Shown here piece after piece: positions 1 through 7,792 of a stretch of DNA of 13,605 bases. The stretch's first letter is position 1. Each line of letters starts with the position of its first letter. The stretch spans positions 1-13,605 of the forward strand of contig JACMQP010000395.1 in NCBI GenBank assembly GCA_014376915.1, in the 5' to 3' direction. The position numbers were made by a program, and so were the translations under genes. The notes beneath the pieces were generated by a model, which saw nothing but the letters and a program-made list of their open reading frames with translations, had not been told where the DNA came from and did no database searches. The stretch is from Ramlibacter sp. GTDB lineage: Bacteria; Pseudomonadota; Gammaproteobacteria; Burkholderiales; Burkholderiaceae.

Positions 1-180
1 CCCCGCCCGGGACCACCTCCCTGCGCAGCGCCGGCACCGCAAGTCCAGGCCCGAACACCAGCGACGAAACCCCCGACGGGCCCCCCAGGGTGCCGTCGTC
101 GGGCCCCCAAGGGACGCCACGCGCGGCGTAGCCGTAGAACGACTGCCGCCGACCGGCCCCCCGCTGCCGTGGCGTGCTGG
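1..180 (-). repeat. Inverted copy of 576-755 (left arm), probably an artefact
   Basis: Read on the minus strand, bases 180 to 1 align without gaps to 576-755. I count about 18 mismatches in 180 positions. The segment pairing 91-159 with 597-665 is almost perfect, and mismatches pile up towards base 1. Many of them (about 11 of 18) change the base to G when read on the minus strand. The second arm fits the glycoamylase family and sits in an intact reading frame, so this arm is the derivative copy. The decay towards the edge and the G bias suggest a fold-back or low-quality sequence end rather than an old genomic duplication. No independent gene is supported here. Confidence 0.85.
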
Positions 181-190
181 GGCCGCCGTC

Positions 191-1012
191 GTGCACGGCT
201 GGAAGCCCGGCAGCGGCTTCCTGAACTACCGCTGGGAGGGCTACAGCGAAGCCCTGCTGCTCTACGCGCTGGGCCTGGGTTCGCCCACGCATCCGCTCAC
301 CGACGCTAGGTTCCCGGCCTGGACCGGCACCTACCAGTGGGAGAACCTCTACGGCATCGACTTTCTGTATGCCGGGCCGCTCTTCATCGACCAGTTCTCG
401 CACGCCTGGATCGACTTCCGCGGCATCCGCGACCGCTTCATGCGCGAGAAGCATTGCGACTACTTCGAGAACAGCCGCCGCGCCACCTACGTGCAGCGTG
501 AGTACGCCATCCGCAACCCGCGCGGCTTCACCGGCTACGAAGAAGACGGCTGGGGTTTGTCGGCCGGCGACGGCCCGAGCACGCCACGGCAGCGGGTGGC
601 CGGTCGGCGGCAGTCGTTCTACGGCTACGCCGCGCGTGGCGTCCCTTGGGGGCCCGACGACGGCACTCTGAGCGGCCCGGCGGTGCTTTCGTCGCTGGTG
701 TTCGCGCCTGAACTTGCGTTGCCGGCGCTGCGCAGGATGCTGGCCCGGGGTGGCGAGGTCATTCGGGCCAGCGGCTACAACGACACGGTGCACGCGGGTC
801 CACCGGTGGTTGGCACTGCAAAAGGCGCGCGCGCCTCGGGCTGGGTGTCTGAAGGCAGCTTCGGACTCGACCAGGGAATGATCGTGCTGATGGTCGAGAA
901 CTTCCGCTCCGGCCTGCTGTGGCGGCTGCTGCGCGACTCGGTGCCGATCCGTACCGGCCTGCTCCGTGCCGGCTTCCGCGGTGGTTGGCTGGCCGAAGAC
1001 GCACACCGATGA
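191..1012 (+). CDS. Glycoamylase-domain (PF10091) protein, 5'-truncated
   Basis: This is the C-terminal portion of a glycoamylase-family protein, an alpha/alpha-barrel carbohydrate-active domain related to GH144 endo-beta-1,2-glucanases and to the matching domain of cyclic beta-1,2-glucan synthases. Diagnostic stretches are FLNYRWEGYSEALLLYALGL-GSPTHPL near the start, YGIDFLYAGPLFIDQFSHAW-IDFRGIRD, then GYAARGVPWGPDDGT and DQGMIVLMVENFRSGLLWRL near the end. The GTG at 191 is only the first start codon available: the family normally has well over 100 more residues upstream, and homology begins abruptly where the inverted copy (1-180) ends, so the true N-terminus is missing. Its stop overlaps the next gene's start as ATGA, implying translational coupling. 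The exact substrate cannot be read from the sequence. Confidence 0.85.
   Translation: MHGWKPGSGFLNYRWEGYSEALLLYALGLGSPTHPLTDARFPAWTGTYQWENLYGIDFLYAGPLFIDQFSHAWIDFRGIRDRFMREKHCDYFENSRRATYVQREYAIRNPRGFTGYEEDGWGLSAGDGPSTPRQRVAGRRQSFYGYAARGVPWGPDDGTLSGPAVLSSLVFAPELALPALRRMLARGGEVIRASGYNDTVHAGPPVVGTAKGARASGWVSEGSFGLDQGMIVLMVENFRSGLLWRLLRDSVPIRTGLLRAGFRGGWLAEDAHR
576..755 (+). repeat. Inverted repeat, right (parental) arm inside the glycoamylase gene
   Basis: This is the partner of the degraded inverted copy at 1-180, separated from it by a 395-base spacer. It encodes a conserved stretch of the glycoamylase domain (YGYAARGVPWGPDDGT and following residues) without interruption, so I take it as the original copy. 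Confidence 0.85.
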
Positions 1013-2547
1013 CGGCGATACATACCCCCGTGCCCATGGCAGCGAAGCATCACCGGTCTGTCGTGCCGTCACGAACGCGGACGGGCCCGAGCCCGACCAC
1101 CCCGCTCGCTGTAGATGGACAAACCCCAGCCGGGCGCGATCGCTACGACCTGCTGATCATCGGCGCCGGGCCTGCCGGTCTGGCGGCCGCACGCGGTGCC
1201 GCCGCAGCGGGCGTGCGCGTGGCGCTGATCGAGTCGCACCACATCGGCGGCAACTGCCTGCACGAAGGCTGCATTCCTTCCAAGACCCTGCTTAGAAGCG
1301 CGCAGTTGTTGGCTGAGATGCGCAACGCGCAGAGTGTCGGCGTCGACGTACCGGCCGAGATCAAGGTCGACTTCGCGGCGGTGATGGAGCGCATGCGCCG
1401 CGTGCGCGACCGCATCCTGCGTGTGGACTCGGCTGCGCGCCTGCATGAAGAAGGCATCGAGTTGCACGTCGGCCGCGCGCGCTTCCTCAGTGCCGATGCG
1501 GTCGATGTCGATGGCGTTCGCTTGCGCTTCAAGAAGGCCTTGATCGCCACCGGCTCGCGCCCGTTGGTGCCGGACATCGAAGGCCTGGCCACCGCCGGCT
1601 TCCTGACCAACGAAAGCGTTTTCGAGCTGACCCAGCTGCCGCCCAGCCTGTTGGTCATCGGCGGCGGGCCACTCGGCTGTGAACTGGCCCAGGCGTTCGC
1701 GCGTTTCGGCAGCCGGACGCTCATCTCGCACAGCGAACCGCTTTTCCTGCCCCGGGAAGAGCGCGACGCCGCGCAGATGGTGGCCCACGCGCTGGCGCAC
1801 GACGGCGTCGAGATTCACCTGAACTGCAAGGTCATCGCCGTGCGCCTGGAGGGCGGGCGCAAGCACGTCACGATGGTCAACGACGGCAACACGCAGACGA
1901 CGGTGGTCGACGAGATCCTGACCGGCATCGGCCGACTGCCCGCGGTGCAGGGCCTGGACCTGGAGAACGCCGGCGTGGCCTACGACATCGAGTCCGGCAT
2001 CCGGGTCGACGACTTCCTGCGCACCCGCAACCCACGCATCTTCGCGGCCGGCGATGTCTGTCTGGAACACGCATTCACGAACACGGCAGAGGCCTCGGCC
2101 CGCATCGTGGTGCGCAATGCGCTCTACCGCGGCCGCCAGCGACTGAGCGCGCTGACGGTGCCCTGGTGCACCTACACCGACCCGCAGGTGGCCCACGTCG
2201 GCCTGTACGTGCGCCAGGCCCGCGCGCAGGGCATTCCGGTCAAGACCTACACCGTGCCGATGCACGACGTGGTGCGCGCCATCACCGACGGCGAAGAAGA
2301 AGGCTTTGTGAAGATCCACGTGCGCGAAGGCACCGACCGCATCCTGGGCGCCACCATCGTCGGCCGCCATGCCGGCGAGTTGATCAACAACGTCTCGCTG
2401 GCCATGGTGGCCGGCCTGGGCCTGCGCCGCCTGGCCCATGTGATCCACGCCTTCCCGACCCAAGGCGAAGCGGTTCGCCAGGCGGCACAAGCCTGCGCAC
2501 AAAGCCTGGCCGCAGGGGTTCAGGCGATCAACAAGGAACTTGCATGA
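1009..2547 (+). CDS. MerA-like FAD-dependent pyridine nucleotide-disulfide oxidoreductase
   Basis: This is a 512-residue class I flavoprotein disulfide reductase. A GxGxxG FAD motif lies at residues 52-57, the redox-active pair GNCLHEGC at Cys83/Cys88, the NAD(P) motif GGGPLGCE at about 218-225, the second FAD motif AAGDV at about 346-350, and the C-terminal active-site His480/Glu487 in HAFPTQGE. The HAFPTQGEA and PWCTYTDPQVAHVGL signatures match proteins usually annotated as mercuric reductase-like. However, there is no N-terminal heavy-metal-associated domain and no C-terminal Cys pair (it ends QAINKELA), so Hg(II) reduction is not supported. The ATG at 1009 is chosen because it overlaps the preceding stop (ATGA); Met10 (base 1036) is an alternative. 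About 45 residues precede the FAD fold, longer than usual. The physiological substrate is unknown. Confidence 0.88.
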   Translation: MTAIHTPVPMAAKHHRSVVPSRTRTGPSPTTPLAVDGQTPAGRDRYDLLIIGAGPAGLAAARGAAAAGVRVALIESHHIGGNCLHEGCIPSKTLLRSAQLLAEMRNAQSVGVDVPAEIKVDFAAVMERMRRVRDRILRVDSAARLHEEGIELHVGRARFLSADAVDVDGVRLRFKKALIATGSRPLVPDIEGLATAGFLTNESVFELTQLPPSLLVIGGGPLGCELAQAFARFGSRTLISHSEPLFLPREERDAAQMVAHALAHDGVEIHLNCKVIAVRLEGGRKHVTMVNDGNTQTTVVDEILTGIGRLPAVQGLDLENAGVAYDIESGIRVDDFLRTRNPRIFAAGDVCLEHAFTNTAEASARIVVRNALYRGRQRLSALTVPWCTYTDPQVAHVGLYVRQARAQGIPVKTYTVPMHDVVRAITDGEEEGFVKIHVREGTDRILGATIVGRHAGELINNVSLAMVAGLGLRRLAHVIHAFPTQGEAVRQAAQACAQSLAAGVQAINKELA

Positions 2548-3206
2548 CCATCGATCGCGAAACAATCGGAGTCAGTAAGGCACGCTGTGGCGGGCGACGT
2601 CGCGCAATCTTTGGATTGATGTTCGTCGCGGTGTTCTGGACCGGGACCTGGGCTGGCGCTGAGCCCCTCGCGCCGGAAATGCTCATCACCAATCTGTCAG
2701 CCAGTGTCATGGATGCCATTCGGGCCGACCCTGAGATTCGGGCCGGTGACATTGGCAAGGTGCTCGCTTTGGTCGATGCCGAGATCATGCCCCACGTCGA
2801 CGCCCGGCGCATGACGTCTTCCGCGCTGGGGCGCTACTGGCGACGGGCCTCGCCTGCACAACGCATGCGCCTGCAAGAAGAGTTCACCAGTCTGGTGCTG
2901 CGCACCTACGCGGGCGCTCTGGCGCAGGTGACTGATCAGACCATCCGCGTCAAGCCGCTGCATCTCGGTCCGCTCGTCCGGCAGGCGGTCGTGCGAACCG
3001 AGGTCCACGGTCGCGGGTCTCCGGTGCGGCTCGACTACCGACTCGTCAAGACCGCGGAAGGCTGGAAGATTTTCGACGTCAATGTGCTGGGCGTCTGGTT
3101 GACCCTGAACTATCGCAACATCTTCGCCGCCGAGATTGGCCGCAGCGGCATCGACGGCTTGATCGAACGCCTTGCACAGAAGAATCGATCCAATGAAGCG
3201 CGCTGA
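2544..3206 (+). CDS. MlaC/Ttg2D-family periplasmic phospholipid-binding protein
   Basis: This 220-residue protein belongs to the MlaC/Ttg2D (toluene tolerance, PF05494) family, whose members carry phospholipids across the periplasm. A basic region and hydrophobic segment (RRRAIFGLMFVAVFWTGTWA, about residues 18-37) with a likely AGA-E cleavage form the signal peptide. The mature part shows family patterns: ASALGRYWR-type (here SSALGRYWRRASPAQ), LQEEFTSLVLRTYAGAL, then VRLDYRLVKTAEGWKIFDV and LNYRNIFAAEI. The ATG overlaps the oxidoreductase stop (ATGA) and has a clear AAGGAA at 2533-2538, five bases upstream. No mlaA, mlaD, mlaE or mlaF gene is in the window, so this is an orphan MlaC-like protein whose membrane partners are elsewhere or absent. 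Confidence 0.9.
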   Translation: MTIDRETIGVSKARCGGRRRAIFGLMFVAVFWTGTWAGAEPLAPEMLITNLSASVMDAIRADPEIRAGDIGKVLALVDAEIMPHVDARRMTSSALGRYWRRASPAQRMRLQEEFTSLVLRTYAGALAQVTDQTIRVKPLHLGPLVRQAVVRTEVHGRGSPVRLDYRLVKTAEGWKIFDVNVLGVWLTLNYRNIFAAEIGRSGIDGLIERLAQKNRSNEAR

Positions 3207-3226
3207 GCGTCAATCGGCGACGGTCC

Positions 3227-3234
3227 AAGGGAGT
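3227..3234 (+). promoter_or_regulatory. Ribosome binding site deciding the GTG start of ppk2
   Basis: An AAGGGAG-type purine run lies about six bases before GTG 3240. The protein begins MKISTDDF and no in-frame ATG lies close upstream, so the GTG start is preferred. Confidence 0.6.
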
Positions 3235-3239
3235 GTTCA

Positions 3240-4106
3240 GTGAAGATCTCCACCGATGATTTCAAGGTCTGCGAAGGTGCCGAGGTCGACCTCGGCCTGT
3301 GGGCCACGAACGTCAAGGACCTGTGCAAGTCGAAGAAGGCTTACCGCAAGCTGTTGCAGGACCATGTCGATGAGTTGAGCGACCAGCAGCGCCTGCTCTA
3401 TGCGTCGAACCGCCACGCCTTGCTGCTGGTGTTCCAGGCGATGGACACCGCCGGCAAGGACGGCGCCATCCGCCACGTGATGTCGGGCGTGAACCCGCAA
3501 GGCTGCCAGGTGTTCAGCTTCCAGCATCCGAGCGCGACGGAACTGCTGCACGACTTCCTCTGGCGCACCACGCGCGATCTGCCCGAGCGCGGCCGGATCG
3601 GCATCTTCAACCGCTCGTACTACGAAGAGGTGTTGATCGTGCGCGTGCACACCGATCTTCTGCACAGCGAGCGTCTGCCCGACCCAGCCGCCGACGAATC
3701 GGTATGGCACGGTCGCTACCGCTCCATCGTCGACCTGGAACGTCATCTGCATGCCAACGGCACGCGCATCGTCAAGATCTTCCTGCACCTGTCCAAGGAG
3801 GAGCAGCGCAAGCGCCTGCTGGCCCGCATCGACGAGCCCGACAAGAACTGGAAGTTCAGCGCCGCCGACATTACCGAGCGAAGCTACTGGGACTCCTATA
3901 TGCAGGCCTACGGCCACGCCTTGAGCGCCACCAGCACGACCGATTCGCCCTGGTTCATCGTGCCGGCCGACGACAAGCACAACGCGCGGCTGATCGTGTC
4001 GCAGATCGTCCTCGACGCACTGGAGGGCCTGAAAATGAGCTATCCCGAGGTCAGCGCGGCGCGACGGCGCGAGTTACAGGGCATTCGCAGGCAACTCGCG
4101 AAGTGA
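3240..4106 (+). CDS. ppk2: PPK2-family polyphosphate:nucleotide phosphotransferase
   Basis: This 288-residue protein is a one-domain polyphosphate kinase 2, which moves phosphate between polyphosphate and nucleoside mono- or diphosphates in the cytoplasm. The Walker A motif MDTAGKDG is at residues 68-75, the Walker B-region motif FNRSYYEE at 123-130, and a basic lid region follows ([18 protein letters not shown], about 181-198). The NRSYYEEVL form and the C-terminal [19 protein letters not shown] resemble the Meiothermus-type class III/TIGR03709 group (AMP- and ADP-using) rather than the class I form NRSWYNR. It starts with GTG, supported by a Shine-Dalgarno-like AAGGGAG (about 3228-3234) and 33 bp from the MlaC gene, so it probably ends the operon. 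Nucleotide preference is inferred from family resemblance only. Confidence 0.93.
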   Translation: MKISTDDFKVCEGAEVDLGLWATNVKDLCKSKKAYRKLLQDHVDELSDQQRLLYASNRHALLLVFQAMDTAGKDGAIRHVMSGVNPQGCQVFSFQHPSATELLHDFLWRTTRDLPERGRIGIFNRSYYEEVLIVRVHTDLLHSERLPDPAADESVWHGRYRSIVDLERHLHANGTRIVKIFLHLSKEEQRKRLLARIDEPDKNWKFSAADITERSYWDSYMQAYGHALSATSTTDSPWFIVPADDKHNARLIVSQIVLDALEGLKMSYPEVSAARRRELQGIRRQLAK

Positions 4107-4118
4107 GTCTCGCTCACT
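4102..4118. terminator. Possible hairpin between convergent ppk2 and degP genes
   Basis: AGTGAG (4102-4107) and CTCACT (4113-4118) can form a 6-bp stem with a 5-base loop, starting inside the ppk2 stop codon. Only 28 bp separate the two convergent genes, so a bidirectional hairpin would fit. There is no U-tract on either side and the stem is short, so the call is weak. Confidence 0.3.
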
Positions 4119-4134
4119 CCGCGTGCCATACCGG

Positions 4135-5688
4135 TCAGCCGATCCGCACCGGCACGAAGATCTTGCTGCCGTCGCGCAGGATCAGCAGCGCCACCGACTT
4201 CTCCGACTTCGCCACCGCCTGACGCACCTGGTCGACCTTGGACACCGGCACGCCATTCACGGCCATCAGAACGTCGCCCGCCTGCACGCCCGCCCGAGCC
4301 GCGGCGCCGCCAGCGTCTTCGATGAGCAGGCCGTCCACGCCAGCGTCGCGCCTTTCCTCGGGCTGCAGCGCGCGCAAGGCCAAGCCGAGCTTGCCGCCCT
4401 GCGCGGCCTTGTCGCCGACGGCCACCTGTGCCTTCTTGTCGCTGGCATCGGCGAGCGTGGCGCTGAGCGACTCGTGCTTGCCCTGGCGCCACACGTCCAG
4501 CGTCACTTTGTCGCCGGGTGCGGACTGCCCGACCCAGGCCGACAGGTCGCTTGCCGCGATGATGGGCTGGTCGTTCACCTTGCGGATGACGTCGCCCGTT
4601 TGCAGCCCGGCGCGCTCGGCGGGCCCGCCGACGTCGACGTTGGAAATCAGCGCACCTTCGGGCCTGTCGAGCTTGAATGAATCGGCCAGGGTCTGGTTCA
4701 CTTCCTGGATCGCCACCCCCAGGCGCGCGTGGCTGGCCTTGCCGGTGGCGACGATCTGGTCCTTGACCCGTGTGACGAGGTCGATCGGGATGGCGAAGGA
4801 AAGCCCCTGGTAGCCGCCAGTGCGGCTGTAGATCTGCGAGTTGATGCCGATCACCTCGCCGCGCGTGTTCAGCAGCGGCCCGCCCGAGTTACCCGGGTTG
4901 ACGGCCACGTCGGTCTGGATGAAGGGCACGAAACTGTCGTCGGGCAGCGAGCGCCCCTTGGCGCTGACGACGCCAGCAGAAACGCTGTTCTCGAAGCCGA
5001 AGGGCGAGCCGATGGCCAGCACCCATTCGCCGACCTTCAGGTCACGCGAACTGCCCAGAGTCACCACCGGCAGGTTGGTGGCTGCAATTTTCAGCACGGC
5101 CACGTCGGTCTTCGGGTCGGAACCCAGCACCTTGGCCTGGAACTCGCGACGGTCGGTGAGCTTGACGGTCACGTCCTTGGCGTCGCGCACGACGTGCGCG
5201 TTGGTGATGATCAGGCCGTCGGCGCTGACGATGAAGCCGCTGCCCTGGCCGCGCACCGGCATCTCGCGCTGGCCCGGGGTGCCGCCATTGCCGTGCTGCC
5301 CCTGGAAGCGCTTGAAGAATTCGTAGAACGGGTCGTCGGGGCTCATGCCCTGCGGGCCATGGCGCTGGGCCGTCGGCTGTTCTTCGGCGTCGTCGGCGTC
5401 GTCGGCCCCGTCGCCCCGGTTGGCCGTCCGCGTCATGCCGCTGACGCTGATGTTGACGACCGCAGCGCCGTTGCGCGCGGTAATCTGTGAAAAGTCGGGC
5501 GCGCCGACAGCCGTGACGGGCGCCGTCGGCGCCGCGGCATTCGTGCCGGCGCCAGCCACCGCCACAGCACGGGGCGCCTCAGCGCGTGCCAGGCTCGTGG
5601 ATACGAAAGTGGCGCCCGCGCCTCCCAGCGCACCGGCGGTGACCAGGGCAAGTACTAGGCGGGTCGGGGTGAGTGAACGTTTGATCAT
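4135..5688 (-). CDS. degP: Do-family periplasmic serine endopeptidase (DegP/HtrA)
   Basis: This 517-residue HtrA/DegP-type protease degrades or refolds damaged envelope proteins. An N-terminal signal segment (about residues 5-35, cleavage near SLARA-E) is followed by a low-complexity Ala-rich stretch. The trypsin-like domain has the triad His165 (TNAHVV), Asp195 (KTDVAVLK) and Ser268 (NPGNSGGPL). Two PDZ domains follow, at about 320-412 and 432-512. The DDPFYEFFKRF segment before the catalytic domain is typical of DegP/DegQ/MucD, and is preceded by an acidic insert (about residues 92-103, GDGADDADDAEE). The gene lies 66 bp behind the sensor-kinase gene on the same strand, with its own copy of the regulator box in the gap. 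The assignment to DegP rather than DegQ or MucD is nominal. Confidence 0.95.
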   Translation of the reverse strand: MIKRSLTPTRLVLALVTAGALGGAGATFVSTSLARAEAPRAVAVAGAGTNAAAPTAPVTAVGAPDFSQITARNGAAVVNISVSGMTRTANRGDGADDADDAEEQPTAQRHGPQGMSPDDPFYEFFKRFQGQHGNGGTPGQREMPVRGQGSGFIVSADGLIITNAHVVRDAKDVTVKLTDRREFQAKVLGSDPKTDVAVLKIAATNLPVVTLGSSRDLKVGEWVLAIGSPFGFENSVSAGVVSAKGRSLPDDSFVPFIQTDVAVNPGNSGGPLLNTRGEVIGINSQIYSRTGGYQGLSFAIPIDLVTRVKDQIVATGKASHARLGVAIQEVNQTLADSFKLDRPEGALISNVDVGGPAERAGLQTGDVIRKVNDQPIIAASDLSAWVGQSAPGDKVTLDVWRQGKHESLSATLADASDKKAQVAVGDKAAQGGKLGLALRALQPEERRDAGVDGLLIEDAGGAAARAGVQAGDVLMAVNGVPVSKVDQVRQAVAKSEKSVALLILRDGSKIFVPVRIG

Positions 5689-5724
5689 GGCGATTCCTGT
5701 GGCAGACGGTGGTTGGACAAGGGT

Positions 5725-5758
5725 CCAATGTCGGCCCGAACACTTAGACAGGACTTAA
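5725..5758 (-). promoter_or_regulatory. Predicted response-regulator box and promoter of degP
   Basis: Read on the plus strand, CTTAG (5743-5747) and CTTAA (5754-5758) form a direct repeat with an 11-bp period, the geometry known for PmrA/QseB-type boxes. Over 34 bases (5758 down to 5725) this block matches the region upstream of the response-regulator gene at 25 positions, including the ATTGG that ends both. The box overlaps the sensor-kinase stop codon (5755-5757). A weak -10-like GACATT lies nine bases downstream of the proximal half-site, where the regulator promoter has TAGATT. Regulator binding is inferred. Confidence 0.65.
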
Positions 5759-7110
5759 CCGTCCATCGCCGGGTGCGGCGCGGCAAAGCACACCGCCACG
5801 CACAGCCCGCCCAGCCGGTCGGAGCGGCCGAGTTGCAAGGTGGCACCGTGCATCTCGGCGATCGACTTGACGATGGCCAGGCCCAGCCCGCTGCCCGTCG
5901 TCTCGGTGCCTGTGACGCGGTAGAAGCGGTCGAGCACGCGTTCGCGGTCGGCCTCGGCGATGCCGGGGCCGGCATCCTCGACCGTCAGCCAAAGGGCGCC
6001 CTGCACGCGCCGCACCGCCAAGTCCACGCGGCCGCCAACCGGCGAGTGCTTGATGGCGTTGTCCAGCAGGTTGCGCATCAGGATGCGCAGCGCTTCGGGG
6101 TGCCCCTGGACTGTTCCCTCGTCGGCATGGGCCAAGCCCATGTCGATCTGGCGCGCCGCGGCGGCCGGCGCTTCGTCGGCCACGGCCAGGCGCGCGGCCG
6201 CCGCCAGCGACACCGGCTGCTTGTTCTCGCCCGCGGCGCCGTTCGACTGATGCCGGGCCAGCACCAGCAGCTGCGCCACCAGACGCGTGGCGCGGTCGAT
6301 GCCGGCGGCCAGGCGCTGTGCCGCGAGCGCGCGCCCCGCATCGTCGGTGGCCCGCTGCAGGCCCTGCACCTGCAGCTTCAGTGCGGCCAGCGGCGAACGC
6401 AACTCGTGCGCCGCGTCGCCGACGAAGTTCTTCTGCGCCTCGAAGGCCTGGCGAACGCGGCCGAAGAGCAGGTTCAATTCATGAACCAGCGGGCGGATCT
6501 CGTCGGGCAGGCCGGCTTCGCTGACCTCGCTCAGGTCGTCGGCCTGGCGCTCGGCCACCTGCCGCCGCACGCGCGCCACCGGCCCCAGCGACAGGCTCAC
6601 CACCCACCACACGACCAGCATCAGCAGCGGGGCCATGATGGCGATGGGTGCCAGCGTGCGCAGCGCCAGCGTGCGGGCCATCTCGTGGCGCACGGCCATG
6701 TCCTGCGCAACCTGGATGACCTGCGAGCGCGATTGCAGCGAGAACACCCGGTAGGTGCTGCCACGCGCCTGGACATCGGAAAACCCCAGCGTGGTCCGCG
6801 GCGGCAATGCGGTGCGCCCCGCCGACCGGTACACCTGCAAGCCGTCGGATGTCCACACCTGGACGGCGAAGTTCAGGTTTTCCTCGTCGTTCGAGTCTTC
6901 GGCGCCGCCGACCGCCCCGTTCGATGGCAGCCCGGCACGCAGCGACATCGCCATCTGCTCCATGTGGTAGTCGAACAGCTCGTCGGCCTCGGCATGCGCC
7001 GTGCGGTAGGAAATGACCGCCTGCGCCACCGCCGTGAGCACGATGGCGGCCAGAAGCAGCCACAGCAGCCGGGAGCGCAGGGAATGGGACAGGCGGGGTA
7101 CGACGATCAC
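5755..7110 (-). CDS. QseC/PmrB-type sensor histidine kinase
   Basis: This 451-residue inner-membrane kinase has a first TM segment at about residues 14-35, a periplasmic sensor of the 2CSK_N type (about 36-150, with FAVQVWTSDGLQVYRS) and a second TM at about 151-174. A HAMP-like linker follows, then the HisKA H-box FVGDAAHELRSPLAAL with His235, N-box NLLDNAIKHSP (Asn351), G1 DAGPGI (379-384) and G2 GSGLGLAIV (406-414). All catalytic motifs are intact. The start is GTG at 7110, overlapping the response-regulator stop by four bases (GTGA), so the pair is translationally coupled. The sensor carries an acidic run, EDSNDEE (71-77), which could bind cations, but the signal is unknown. Confidence 0.95.
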   Translation of the reverse strand: MIVVPRLSHSLRSRLLWLLLAAIVLTAVAQAVISYRTAHAEADELFDYHMEQMAMSLRAGLPSNGAVGGAEDSNDEENLNFAVQVWTSDGLQVYRSAGRTALPPRTTLGFSDVQARGSTYRVFSLQSRSQVIQVAQDMAVRHEMARTLALRTLAPIAIMAPLLMLVVWWVVSLSLGPVARVRRQVAERQADDLSEVSEAGLPDEIRPLVHELNLLFGRVRQAFEAQKNFVGDAAHELRSPLAALKLQVQGLQRATDDAGRALAAQRLAAGIDRATRLVAQLLVLARHQSNGAAGENKQPVSLAAAARLAVADEAPAAAARQIDMGLAHADEGTVQGHPEALRILMRNLLDNAIKHSPVGGRVDLAVRRVQGALWLTVEDAGPGIAEADRERVLDRFYRVTGTETTGSGLGLAIVKSIAEMHGATLQLGRSDRLGGLCVAVCFAAPHPAMDG

Positions 7111-7766
7111 GCCTTGGGCACCATGTAGCCCACGCCGCGCACGTTTCGGATGAGGTCAGCGCCCAGCTTCTTGCGCAGGCCGTGGATGTAGACCTCGACG
7201 GCGTTGCTGCTGATCTCGTCCTTCCAGCTGTAGAGCTTTTCTTCGAGCTGGGCGCGCGACAGCACCAGTCCCGGCCGCGCCAGCAGCGGCTCGAGCACGT
7301 CCCATTCGCGCGCTGACAGCACCACCGGCAACCCGTCGACGGTGACCTCGCGGCTGGCCGGGTTGATCGTCACGCCCTTGTGTTCGTAGACCGGCTCGGC
7401 GCGGCCGGCGGCGCGGCGCAGCAAGGCCCGGATGCGTGCCAGCAGTTCGTCCAGGTCGTAGGGTTTGAGCACATAGTCGTCGGCGCCGGCGTCCAGCCCT
7501 TCGATGCGCTGCTGCACGGCGTCGCGCGCGGTGGCGATCAACACCGGCATGCGGTCCTTGCGCGCACGCAGGGCGCGCAGCACTGCCAGGCCGTCGCGCC
7601 GCGGCAGGCCGAGGTCGAGCAGGACCAGGTCATAGGTCTGCGCGCGCAACGCGGTCTCGGCCAACTCGCCGTCTTTCACCCAGTCGACCGCGTAGTGCTC
7701 GGCGCGCAACAAGTCAAGTACCGCTTCGCCGATCATGGTGTCGTCTTCGACAAGCAAAAGTCGCAT
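7107..7766 (-). CDS. OmpR-family response regulator (QseB/PmrA type)
   Basis: This 219-residue regulator has a receiver domain (residues 1 to about 115) with the acidic pair in LLVEDD, phospho-acceptor Asp51 (LVLLDLGLP), Thr79 and Lys101 (VLKPYDLDELLARI). A winged-helix DNA-binding domain (about 125-218) ends SSNAVEVYIHGLRKKLG...IRNVRGVGYMVPKA, the QseB/PmrA pattern. The ATG at 7766 gives the canonical MRLLLVEDD start and has GAGGAG 11 bases upstream; a TTG three codons earlier is less likely. It is the first gene of regulator-kinase-protease and has a predicted binding box 44-60 bases upstream, suggesting autoregulation. QseB, PmrA/BasR and TctD-like regulators cannot be separated here. Confidence 0.96.
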   Translation of the reverse strand: MRLLLVEDDTMIGEAVLDLLRAEHYAVDWVKDGELAETALRAQTYDLVLLDLGLPRRDGLAVLRALRARKDRMPVLIATARDAVQQRIEGLDAGADDYVLKPYDLDELLARIRALLRRAAGRAEPVYEHKGVTINPASREVTVDGLPVVLSAREWDVLEPLLARPGLVLSRAQLEEKLYSWKDEISSNAVEVYIHGLRKKLGADLIRNVRGVGYMVPKA

Positions 7767-7792
7767 GATGCACAAGGCTCCTCAGCTAGCGG

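Noticed and set aside
919..1008. Upstream extension of the oxidoreductase to 919
   Set aside because: It overlaps the conserved end of the glycoamylase domain, while the ATG at 1009 gives a standard ATGA overlap.
1009..2547. True mercuric reductase and a mer operon
   Set aside because: The C-terminal Cys pair and N-terminal metal domain are absent, and no merR, merT or merP gene is nearby.
1069..2565. 498-codon minus-strand frame opposite the oxidoreductase
   Set aside because: It is a mirror-frame shadow of a gene with clear FAD, NAD and redox-Cys motifs and has no recognisable domain of its own.
7767..7775. TTG start three codons upstream of the response regulator
   Set aside because: Family members begin at MRxLLVEDD, and the ATG at 7766 has an acceptable GAGGAG upstream.
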